Positions 28,682-35,760 of a DNA stretch of 64,000 nt are shown here, in pieces. Source of the DNA: Stappia sp. TSB10P1A (GTDB taxonomy: Bacteria > Pseudomonadota > Alphaproteobacteria > Rhizobiales > Stappiaceae); NCBI RefSeq assembly GCF_900185725.1, contig NZ_FYAU01000003.1, positions 1 to 64,000 on the forward strand, read 5' to 3'. The notes beneath the pieces are model-generated. The model made no database searches. It saw only the letters and a program-made list of their open reading frames with translations, and was not told the DNA's origin. Every line of letters starts with the position of its first letter. Position 1 is the first letter of the stretch. The position numbers were made by a program, and so were the translations under genes.

Positions 28682-29203
28682 ATGAGTATCGGTCTGACAG
28701 CCCTGCGCCCAGCGCGCCACGACGATGCCGAAGCGCTCGCCCTCATCCATGAGGATGCCTGGCGGGCGACCTATCGCGGCATCATCGACGGGCTCGAACT
28801 GGAGCGGATGATTTCCCGGCGCGGACCGAAATGGTGGCGCACCGCCCTGTCGCGCGGCGTCCAGATCCAGATTCTCCAGGTCGCCGGCGTGCCGGCCGGC
28901 TATGCCACCTGGGGCCGCAGCCGGATGCGCGAACTGCCCTTCGAGGGCGAGATCTACGAGCTCTATATCCGCCCGGACCACCAGGGCCTCGGCTTCGGCA
29001 GCGAGCTGTTCACCGCCACCCGCGCCGCGCTGACCCGCGCCCGCCTCGATGGCCTCGCCATCCGCGTCCTCAAGGACAACGAGGAGGCGGTGCGCTTCTA
29101 CCAGCGCCGGGGCGGCCAGATCCTGATGACCAATCGCGAGCGCATCGCCCAGACGACGCTCGACCTGACGGTCTTCGGCTGGTTCGCCGAAGACCGGTTC
29201 TGA
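28682..29203 (+). CDS. GNAT family N-acetyltransferase
   Basis: A 173-aa acetyltransferase. Strand 4 and motif A are clear (IYELYIRPDHQGLGFGSELF), followed by the alpha4/beta6 region KDNEEAVRFYQRRGGQILMT. The N-terminus LRPARHDDAEALALIHEDAW and TYRGIIDGLELE is typical of the RimI/PhnO-like group with broad substrates. The start at 28682 begins the domain exactly; the frame is open upstream but noncoding there. It has no obvious operon partner. Confidence 0.9.
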   Translation: MSIGLTALRPARHDDAEALALIHEDAWRATYRGIIDGLELERMISRRGPKWWRTALSRGVQIQILQVAGVPAGYATWGRSRMRELPFEGEIYELYIRPDHQGLGFGSELFTATRAALTRARLDGLAIRVLKDNEEAVRFYQRRGGQILMTNRERIAQTTLDLTVFGWFAEDRF

Positions 29204-29242
29204 GGCATCCGGCTCCCGGCGGAGCGCCCCCCGCCGTATCGT

Positions 29243-29821
29243 TCAGGCAGCCGCACCGTAGTGCCCCGCCCTCTCGATCCATCCCTTTCGCTTGGCCTCG
29301 TTCGACCCCTGCACCGGCGCGAAGGTGCGGAAGCGGATGCCCTTGAAGCCGCAAAGCCCGAGGATCTGCGATTTCATCGCCCGGTATCCCGGCACCCGCT
29401 CGATCAGATAGAGATACCAGCGGGGCGAGTCCGCGGTCACCAGCACCTCCGCCGTCCGTCCCTGCAACAGCTTGTCCGGCAGCATCTTGCCGGACGTGTA
29501 GCGGAAGGCGAAGCCCGGCAGCAGCACCCGGTCGAGCAGCCCCTTGAGCTTGGCCGGCATCAAGCCCCACCACATCGGATGGACGATGACCAGGTGCTCG
29601 CACCAGGCGATCTTCTCCTGCACCTGGGCCAGGCACGGCTCCAGCACCTTTTTCGGCTCGTAGCCCGCCCCCATGTCGGGATCGAACGTCATGTCGGACA
29701 GGCGCAGCAGCGCCACGTCGTGCCCGGCGCGGATGGCGCCTTCCGCATAGGCGGCGGCCAGCGCCCCGCACAGGCTGTCGGGGCCGGGATGTCCATCCAG
29801 AACCAGAATGCGTTTCGGCAT
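29243..29821 (-). CDS. NAD(P)H-dependent oxidoreductase (flavodoxin-like fold, KefF/MdaB type)
   Basis: A 192-aa FMN or FAD quinone-reductase-like enzyme. The N-terminal KRILVLDGHPGPDSLCGALA forms the phosphate-binding loop. Family motifs are VIVHPMWWGLMPAKLKGLLD and PGFAFRY, then KSQILGLCGFKGIRFRTF. The ATG at 29821 has a GGAGAGAG site. It is divergent from a TetR gene, with two strong palindromes between them, so it is the probable repressed target; such pairs respond to quinones or electrophiles. The inducer is unknown. Confidence 0.9.
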   Translation of the reverse strand: MPKRILVLDGHPGPDSLCGALAAAYAEGAIRAGHDVALLRLSDMTFDPDMGAGYEPKKVLEPCLAQVQEKIAWCEHLVIVHPMWWGLMPAKLKGLLDRVLLPGFAFRYTSGKMLPDKLLQGRTAEVLVTADSPRWYLYLIERVPGYRAMKSQILGLCGFKGIRFRTFAPVQGSNEAKRKGWIERAGHYGAAA

Positions 29822-29856
29822 TGTCTCTCTCCGGTTTCGCGTGTATCCATGCATAA

Positions 29857-29902
29857 TTGACCGCGGTCATTTTTTGATGCCGCATTTTTTGACCGTGGTC
29901 AA
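29857..29902. promoter_or_regulatory. Paired TetR operators TTGACCGYGGTCA
   Basis: TGACCGCGGTCA (29858-29869, perfect palindrome) and TTGACCGTGGTCAA (29889-29902, 6-bp arms) share the same consensus, with centres 32 bp apart, close to three helical turns. They lie between the divergent oxidoreductase and TetR genes, 37-117 bp from both start codons. Confidence 0.75.
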
Positions 29903-29977
29903 TAAATAAATTCACGCGACTCGCGCGCCGCCCCAACCCGCCTCGCAAGAGAGCCGCATCGAGAGAGAAGAACTGGA

Positions 29978-30598
29978 ATGGTCGGACGCCCGCAGAAGCG
30001 CACCCGCGAGACCCGCGACAAGATCCTTGTCGCGGCGCGCGATCTCTTCGATGCGCAAGGCTACGAGGAGACCAGCGTCGATGCGGTGGCCGAGCGCGCC
30101 GGCGTTGCCAAGGCGACCGTCTTCGCGCATTTCAACGACAAGGCCAACCTGCTGATCGCGGTGCGGATCGGCAGCCTCGACGCGCTCGCCGAGGCGATGC
30201 GGGCGCAGATCGACCGGGGACCGTCCGGCGATCCGGCCGCCTTCCTCGCCGGCCTCCTGCATCCCTGGCTGGCGCTCTATCGCGCCGACCCGGAATTCGC
30301 CCGGCTCTATCTCGTCCAGTCGACGCTCAAGGACGCTCCCTGGACCCGCCAGTTTCTCGACGTCTGCTACCGGCTGGAGGAGGCCGTCGTCGAGGCGGCC
30401 AGTTTGCTGCAGGCCTCCGGCCGCCTTGCCGCCGGTGCCGAGCCCGTGCTTCTGGCCCAGGGGGTTCTGGCCTTTTTCTACCACATGATCGTCGGCTTCA
30501 GCATCGGCGCCATTCCGCAGGCCGAGGAGCAGGCCGCCCTTTTCGACCGGCTCGTCTCCCGCTGGGTGTCCACCGCGGTTCCGCCGCCGCAGGCTTAG
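29978..30598 (+). CDS. TetR/AcrR family transcriptional regulator
   Basis: A 206-aa regulator. The HTH spans about residues 10-57: TRDKILVAARDLFDAQGYEE, then VDAVAERAGVAKATVFAHF. The C-terminal domain is helical (LLHPWLALYRADPEFARLYL, LAQGVLAFFYHMIVGFSIGA) and should bind a hydrophobic ligand. It is divergent from the NAD(P)H oxidoreductase and probably represses both genes through the two TTGACC-GGTCA palindromes. No ribosome site stronger than AGAGAAGAACTGGA is seen before the ATG. Confidence 0.92.
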   Translation: MVGRPQKRTRETRDKILVAARDLFDAQGYEETSVDAVAERAGVAKATVFAHFNDKANLLIAVRIGSLDALAEAMRAQIDRGPSGDPAAFLAGLLHPWLALYRADPEFARLYLVQSTLKDAPWTRQFLDVCYRLEEAVVEAASLLQASGRLAAGAEPVLLAQGVLAFFYHMIVGFSIGAIPQAEEQAALFDRLVSRWVSTAVPPPQA

Positions 30599-30655
30599 GC
30601 GCCGCCAGGCGAGCGCCTGCGCAGCCCCCGCCGACAGTTTCCGCCGGCAGTTTCC

Positions 30656-30730
30656 GCCGACATCTTCCGCCTCGCCCTGCTCGTCGGCGTGCCGTGGATC
30701 TCGCTCTGGCTGGTCGTCGCCATGGGGTGA
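30656..30730 (+). pseudogene. Possible 3' remnant of a membrane-protein gene
   Basis: Between the TetR and mqsR genes, one frame encodes ADIFRLALLVGVPWISLWL followed by VVAMG and a stop. It looks like the last helix of a transporter, yet no coding frame continues upstream; instead the 13-bp-like repeats CAGTTTCCGCCGG precede it. It may be the debris of a deleted gene. The assignment rests only on the protein-like character of 24 residues. Confidence 0.25.
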
Positions 30731-30863
30731 GGTGTGAAGGGTGAGGCTCGCGCCACGCGAGACGCACCCACAACCAGGCACACCCTTTGATTGTATCGCC
30801 GCAGTCATGACGGTACCCTCCGGCTGCAGAGAGCCGGGGGAGACCATCATGCACCTTGAAAAA

Positions 30864-30878
30864 ACACCACTATGGTGT
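30864..30878 (+). promoter_or_regulatory. Palindromic operator upstream of mqsR
   Basis: A perfect interrupted palindrome ACACCA-CTA-TGGTGT ends eight bases before the mqsR start. MqsA-type antitoxins autorepress through short palindromes in this position, so this is the probable MqsA (or MqsRA complex) site. Confidence 0.65.
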
Positions 30879-30886
30879 CATCTCTA

Positions 30887-31192
30887 ATGGAGAAGCGGAG
30901 ACCCGCCTACGATCTCTCTGCCATTCAGGGCGCCTTCGACCGCCCGGATAGGCTGGTGGCAACGACAACGGCCTTGAGGGGCGCCGCGGCTCTGGGCTTG
31001 GGGCGGCAAGAGATCGTCGACGTGATCCAGGGGCTTCGGCCGGGCGATTTCTACAAGTCGATGACGTCCCACCACGACCACACGGTCTGGCAGGACGTCT
31101 ATCACGGACGCAGCTCGGCAGGCCTGGTCTATGTGAAGGTCACGGCCGGGATCGTTACCCAGTTCCTGTTGCTGTCGTTCAAGGAGAAGTGA
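30887..31192 (+). CDS. mqsR: Type II toxin MqsR (mRNA interferase)
   Basis: A 101-aa toxin of the MqsR family, a RelE-like ribosome-independent endoribonuclease that cuts mRNA at GCU in E. coli. Family signatures are MEKRRPAYDLSAIQGAF at the start, PGDFYKSMTSHHDHTVWQDV in the middle and the C-terminal LLLSFKEK. The ATG at 30887 fits the family; an in-frame ATG at 30872 lies inside the operator. There is no clear ribosome site. The stop codon is 1 nt before the mqsA start, the usual toxin-first order. Confidence 0.92.
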   Translation: MEKRRPAYDLSAIQGAFDRPDRLVATTTALRGAAALGLGRQEIVDVIQGLRPGDFYKSMTSHHDHTVWQDVYHGRSSAGLVYVKVTAGIVTQFLLLSFKEK

Positions 31193-31193
31193 G

Positions 31194-31625
31194 ATGGAGC
31201 CTCTCACCTGCCCGGAAACCGGAAAGCCGATGGTGCGCGGCCTGCGCCAGGTGACGATTTCCTACAAGGGCCTCTCGCGCAGCTTCGACATGCCGGGCTG
31301 GTACGCGGACGGGGTGGAGGACGGCATCCATTCCGGCGAGGACATGAAGGTGTCCGATCGCGAGTTGAACCGCCTGAAGGCGGAGGCCGACCACCTGCTG
31401 ACGCCGGATGAGGTCCGCGCGATCCGCCGCAAGCTGCGCCTGTCCCAGCGCGATGCCGGCCTCGTCATCGGCGGCGGGCCGAGGGCCTTCCAGAAATACG
31501 AATCCGGCGAGATTCTCGTCAGCCGCGGCATCGCCTCGGCCCTGCGGCTGCTGGAGCGGCATCCGGAGGAGGTCGCCACCCTGCGCGCGCTCGCCCCCGA
31601 TGCCGCCGCCGACAGCTCCGCCTGA
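31194..31625 (+). CDS. mqsA: Type II antitoxin MqsA with degenerate zinc site
   Basis: A 143-aa MqsA-type antitoxin. The C-terminal half is an HTH domain (LSQRDAGLVIGGGPRAFQKY, ESG) that binds DNA, and the N-terminal half should neutralise MqsR. E. coli MqsA folds its N-terminus around zinc with two CxxC pairs; here only one cysteine remains (TCPETG) and the second pair is replaced by GWYADGVEDG. Toxin binding may therefore use a zinc-free fold. An AAGGAG site lies within the end of mqsR, giving translational coupling. Confidence 0.9.
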   Translation: MEPLTCPETGKPMVRGLRQVTISYKGLSRSFDMPGWYADGVEDGIHSGEDMKVSDRELNRLKAEADHLLTPDEVRAIRRKLRLSQRDAGLVIGGGPRAFQKYESGEILVSRGIASALRLLERHPEEVATLRALAPDAAADSSA

Positions 31626-31631
31626 GCCCCC

Positions 31632-33320
31632 TCAGCCGCGCTCCTCCAGCACCCTGCGGGCGATGACCTGCGCCTGGATTTCCGCCGCGCCCTCGAAGAT
31701 GTTGAGAATGCGGGCGTCGCACAGCACCCGGCTGATCGCATATTCCAGCGCGAAGCCGTTGCCGCCGTGGATCTGCAGCGCATTGTCCGCCGCCGCCCAG
31801 GCAACGCGCGCGCCGAGCAGCTTCGCCATCCCCGCCTCCAGGTCGCAGCGCCGGCCCGAATCCTTCTCGAAGGCCGAAAAATAGGTGAGCTGGCGCGCCG
31901 CCATCAGCTCGGCCGCCATCATCGCCAGCTTGTCGGACACGCGCGGGAAGGCGATCAGCGGCTTGCCGAACTGCACCCGCTCCTGCGCGTAGCGCAGCCC
32001 CAGGTCGAGCGCCGCCTGGGCAACGCCGAGCGCCCGCGCCGCCGTCTGGATGCGTGCGCCCTCGAACGTCTGCATCAACTGCTTGAAGCCCTGCCCCGGC
32101 ACGCCCCCTAACAGGTTCTCCTGCGCCACCTCGAACCCGTCGAAGGCGATCTCGTATTCCTTCATGCCGCGATAGCCGAGCACCTCGATCTCGCCGCCCG
32201 ACATGCCCGGCGCCGGGAACGGATCGGCGTCGGTGCCGCGCGGCTTCTGCGCCAGAAACATCGACAGGCCCTTGTAGCCCGGCTCCGACGGATCGGTGCG
32301 GGCAAGCAGCGTCATGACGTCGGCGCGCACCGGATGGGTGATCCAGGTCTTGTTGCCGTAGATCTTCCACACCTCGCCCTCGCGCACCGCGCGGGTCTTC
32401 AGCGAGGCAAGGTCCGAGCCGGTGTTCGGCTCGGTGAAGACGGCCGTCGGCAGCACCTCGCCGGAGGCGATCTGCGGCAGCCATGTCTGCTTCTGCAACT
32501 CGGTGCCGCCGCACAGGATCAGCTCGGCGGCGATCTCCGAGCGGGTGCCGAGCGAGCCGACGCCGATATAGGCCCGGCTCAGCTCTTCCGAGACGACGCA
32601 CATGCTCTCCTTGCCGAGCCCCAGCCCGCCGAACTCTTCCGGGATCGTCAGGCCGAAGACGCCGAGCCCGGCCATCTCCTCGATCACCTCCAGCGGGATA
32701 TAGGCGTTCTTCAGGTGCCACTCATGCGCATGCGGCACCACCTTGTCGGCGGCGAAGCGGCGCATTTCCTCGCGCACCTGCTCATAGGTGTCCTCGAGCC
32801 CGGAGGCGCCGAAGATCGAGTTGCCCTCCTGCTGGCGGATCAGCTCGGCGAGCCGCGCCCGCAGCGCCGGCGTGTTGCCGCTGGCGATCAGCTCCTCCAC
32901 CGCTGCGCTGCGGAACGCGGTGGCCGCCTCCGCCCCGAGCCCGAGATCGGCGAGCCGCACCATCTCGCCCTGGTTCATCGGAATGCCGCCGAAGACCTGC
33001 GCCAGATATTCGGCGAAGGCGAGACGCACCAGCAGCTCCTCGGTCTCGCCGAAGCTGCCCGCCTCCTCCAGCCGCCCGGCATAGGCGGCGAGCTGGCGCA
33101 GCGCCTCCACATAGGTCGCGAGCCAGGCGAGCCCGTGGGTGGCGCGCTGCTCGGCCTCCAGCTTTTCCGCCGACAGCCGCCCCTCGGCCGAGACCACGCG
33201 GGCGCGCACGCTTGCCGCCGCCGCATCGAGCAGGCGGCCCAGCGTCTCCACCGCCGCGCCCGTCAGCGCCGCAAGCCGCGTTTCCCGTGCCTCGTAACCG
33301 AATTCGCTCGCCAGGGACAT
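31632..33320 (-). CDS. mcd: (2S)-methylsuccinyl-CoA dehydrogenase
   Basis: A 562-aa FAD-dependent acyl-CoA dehydrogenase. The first 165 residues are an extra helical domain typical of Mcd; residues 175-562 are the ordinary dehydrogenase core, with FTEPNTGSDLASLKTRA (FAD/substrate strand), FGKPLIAFPRVSDKLAMMAA and IFEGAAEIQAQVIARRVL at the C-terminus. Mcd oxidises (2S)-methylsuccinyl-CoA to mesaconyl-CoA in the ethylmalonyl-CoA pathway, which replaces the glyoxylate shunt for acetyl-CoA assimilation. No other pathway gene (ccr, ecm, mch) is in the window. It is convergent with mqsA, only 6 nt apart. Confidence 0.9.
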   Translation of the reverse strand: MSLASEFGYEARETRLAALTGAAVETLGRLLDAAAASVRARVVSAEGRLSAEKLEAEQRATHGLAWLATYVEALRQLAAYAGRLEEAGSFGETEELLVRLAFAEYLAQVFGGIPMNQGEMVRLADLGLGAEAATAFRSAAVEELIASGNTPALRARLAELIRQQEGNSIFGASGLEDTYEQVREEMRRFAADKVVPHAHEWHLKNAYIPLEVIEEMAGLGVFGLTIPEEFGGLGLGKESMCVVSEELSRAYIGVGSLGTRSEIAAELILCGGTELQKQTWLPQIASGEVLPTAVFTEPNTGSDLASLKTRAVREGEVWKIYGNKTWITHPVRADVMTLLARTDPSEPGYKGLSMFLAQKPRGTDADPFPAPGMSGGEIEVLGYRGMKEYEIAFDGFEVAQENLLGGVPGQGFKQLMQTFEGARIQTAARALGVAQAALDLGLRYAQERVQFGKPLIAFPRVSDKLAMMAAELMAARQLTYFSAFEKDSGRRCDLEAGMAKLLGARVAWAAADNALQIHGGNGFALEYAISRVLCDARILNIFEGAAEIQAQVIARRVLEERG

Positions 33321-33532
33321 TCATTCCTCTCCATTGTCGATATCGTCGATATCGCCGCCTCCCGCCCTCCCGGCGGCCGATGCTGCAGCGCAAACAATAT
33401 CGCGGCGAACTCGCGAAGCAATGCTTCTTTTGAAGGAGGGGAAAAGCAATTTTATTTCATGGATTTCGCACTGCGGCATGAACTGCCCGGCCATGGCTTG
33501 ACCCTGGGCGCCGCCTCGCCCAAAAGCGAGGA

Positions 33533-34390
33533 ATGAGCGTGCTGCAGGCCATCCGCGCCACCGTCGCGACGATCTACGACGCCGTCATGCACATGACGAG
33601 CGACGACGGCTTTGCGCTGGCGAGCCATGTCGCCCTGTCCTCGCTGCTGGCGCTGTTCCCGTTTCTGATCTTCGTCGCCGCGCTCACCGGCTTCCTCGGC
33701 ATGTCGGACATGGCCGACCGCATCGCCACCCTGCTGTTCGACGCCTGGCCGGAGCAGGTCGCCCGGCCGATCGCCCGCGAGATCCACGTGGTGCTGACCC
33801 AGCCGCGCGGCGACATCCTCACCTTCGGCATCATTGCCGCCCTGTGGTTCGCCTCCAACGGCGTCGAGGCCCTGCGCGTGGCGCTGAACCGCGCCTATGG
33901 CGTCGGCGAGACCCGCAATTTCCTCTATCTGCGCGCCCAGTCGCTGCTGCTGGTGCTGTTCGGCACCTTCGTGCTGATCAGCTTCGCCCTGCTGATCGTC
34001 TTCGCGCCGCTGGTCTGGCGCGCCGTGCTGGCCCAGGCGCCGCTGCTCGAGCCCTTCACCGCCCGGCTCAACCTGTCGCGCTATGCCATCGCCACGGTGC
34101 TGACGCTGAGCGGGCTGTTCTTCGCCCATGCGGTGCTGCCGGCCGGCCGCCGCCGGTTGCTCGACCTTTTGCCGGGCGTCGCCGCCACGCTGCTCCTGTG
34201 GCTCGCCTCGGGCATGGCCTTCGGCGCCTGGCTCGCCGGCTTCGCCAATTATGTCTCGACCTATGCCGGCCTTGCCGGCGCGATGACCGCGCTGATCTTC
34301 CTCTACCTGATGTCGCTGTGCTTCGTCTTCGGCGGCGAGCTCAACGCCGCGATCCTGCGCCGCCGCGCCCGCAAGCTCGCCGGCGCGTGA
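33533..34390 (+). CDS. YihY/BrkB family inner-membrane protein
   Basis: A 285-aa polytopic membrane protein of the YihY (formerly RNase BN, wrongly) family. Six helices are evident, starting ASHVALSSLLALFPFLIFVA. The conserved G-I-I-A-A-L-W-F-A-S-N-G segment, ALNRAYGVGETRNFLYLRAQ, and the C-terminal YLMSLCFVFGGELNA are diagnostic. The function is not established. Its start lies 212 nt from the divergent mcd start; that gap contains a duplicated TCGATATCG (about 33336-33353). Confidence 0.92.
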   Translation: MSVLQAIRATVATIYDAVMHMTSDDGFALASHVALSSLLALFPFLIFVAALTGFLGMSDMADRIATLLFDAWPEQVARPIAREIHVVLTQPRGDILTFGIIAALWFASNGVEALRVALNRAYGVGETRNFLYLRAQSLLLVLFGTFVLISFALLIVFAPLVWRAVLAQAPLLEPFTARLNLSRYAIATVLTLSGLFFAHAVLPAGRRRLLDLLPGVAATLLLWLASGMAFGAWLAGFANYVSTYAGLAGAMTALIFLYLMSLCFVFGGELNAAILRRRARKLAGA

Positions 34391-34405
34391 CGGCAACAAC
34401 CGGCC

Positions 34406-35281
34406 TCACGCCGGCGTGCGCCGGGTGCCGATCCGCCGCTCGCGGATGATCAGGAGCGCCCCCACCACCAGCGCCGCGCCGGCCACCTGCAGCAGCGACA
34501 GCGTCTCGCCGAACAGCAGGTAGCTCTCCACGGCGGTGGCCACCGGCACCAGGTAGAACAGGCTCGCCACCCGCGCCGCGCTGCCGCCCTTGATCAGCAC
34601 CATCAGGAGCAGGATCGCGCCGATCGACAGCACCAGCACCAGCCAGGCCATGGCGATGATCAGCTCGCCCGACCAGGTGATCTCCCAGCTTTCCAGCATC
34701 GACAGCGGCATCACCACGGCGAGCGCGCCGAAATACTGCACCAAGGTGCCGGGCATCAGGTCGACGCCGCCGGCGAAGCGCTTCTGATAGACCGTGCCGA
34801 AGGCGATGCCGGCCACCGCCACCAGACAGACCAGCGCGTTTTCCACCGTCAGCCCCGAGGCGTCGACGCCGATGCGCGGGCCGACCACCAGCAGCAGGCC
34901 GAGCGCGCCGACCGCCAGGCCCAGCCAGTGGCGCGGCGCCACGCTCTCGCCGAGGATCGGCCCGGCCAGCAGCGCGGTGAGCAGCGGCTGCAGACCCAGC
35001 ACCAGCGCCGCGATCCCCGCCGGCATGCCGTTGTCGATCGCGTAGAAGATGCCGCCGAGATAGACGCCGTGGATCAGCGCCCCGGCGAAGAAGCAATGCG
35101 CCCACTCGGCCCCTTTGCGCGGCCAGTCGGCGCGCAGCACCAGGGCGAGCGCCAGCAGCACCGGCAGCACCAGCGCGAAGCGGATCGTCAGGAAGACGAA
35201 GGGCTCGATATAGGGCGCACCCAGCTTGGAGCCGATGAAGCCGGTCGACCACAGCAGCACGAAGATGCCGGGTGCGACCAT
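34406..35281 (-). CDS. DMT superfamily transporter (EamA)
   Basis: A 291-aa drug/metabolite transporter with ten predicted helices in two EamA repeats. The first repeat opens with APGIFVLLWSTGFIGSKLGA and contains PAGIAALVLGLQPLLTALLA; the second ends in YLLFGETLSLLQVAGAALVV. Such proteins export amino acids or metabolites, and the substrate is unknown. The start is uncertain: the ATG at 35281 is used, but a GTG at 35359 would add 26 residues and neither has a good ribosome site. It is convergent with YihY, 15 nt apart. Confidence 0.85.
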   Translation of the reverse strand: MVAPGIFVLLWSTGFIGSKLGAPYIEPFVFLTIRFALVLPVLLALALVLRADWPRKGAEWAHCFFAGALIHGVYLGGIFYAIDNGMPAGIAALVLGLQPLLTALLAGPILGESVAPRHWLGLAVGALGLLLVVGPRIGVDASGLTVENALVCLVAVAGIAFGTVYQKRFAGGVDLMPGTLVQYFGALAVVMPLSMLESWEITWSGELIIAMAWLVLVLSIGAILLLMVLIKGGSAARVASLFYLVPVATAVESYLLFGETLSLLQVAGAALVVGALLIIRERRIGTRRTPA

Positions 35282-35439
35282 ATGCAGGAGCGAGTGCAAG
35301 AAATCGATCCAGTTCAGGCTGTTGCGGGGGTGTGGCCGGGCCGCCGACCTCCCTTGCACCCGGTTGCAACGGGAAATGGTGCAGCACGGCCGCTACATGG
35401 TGAGTGAATGTTAACTTTCCTCGCCGACCTTTGCCTAGG

Positions 35440-35700
35440 TCGTGGACTCATAATGGTGCCGGAAACGGCGTCCGTTCGGGCAAAGATATGCCAGGAGGAG
35501 CGCGATGGCCGGGGCAGGCCCCCCGGCCGAGCGATCCGACGCCGCAGATCGAAGCTCGAACGGCGCCCTTCGGGTATGCCGGAACCCGCCGGCAACAGCG
35601 TCGCAAGCCCTTGAAAACCTAATGGTTTCCTGCGGTCTTGCTCCTTGTATCCGATCGGGTTCGGGCATACCGTTTCTCGGCAGAATTATGAGTTCACGAC
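35440..35700. mobile_element. MITE-like element with terminal inverted repeats and CTAG flanks
   Basis: A 261-bp gene-free element. The left end GGTCGTGGACTCATAATGG and the inverted right end GGTCGTGAACTCATAATTC match at 24-25 of 28 positions when the flanking bases are included (35435-35462 against 35705-35678). Both ends are flanked by CTAG (35436-35439 and 35701-35704), a plausible 4-bp target duplication of the YTAR type used by IS5-family transposases. No transposase is encoded, so any movement needs a related IS elsewhere. An internal inverted pair (GGTATGCC near 35574; GGCATACC near 35664) adds secondary structure. Confidence 0.7.
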
Positions 35701-35760
35701 CTAGGGCAGGAGTTGACAAGTCGAGGTAATCCAGTGTCGCGCTTCCGGGGTATCGCGTCG

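Noticed and set aside
35713-35760. TTG start at 35713 for the chemoreceptor
   Set aside because: The added 16 residues are not typical of a receptor N-terminus and there is no ribosome site; ATG 35761 leads directly into the first membrane helix.
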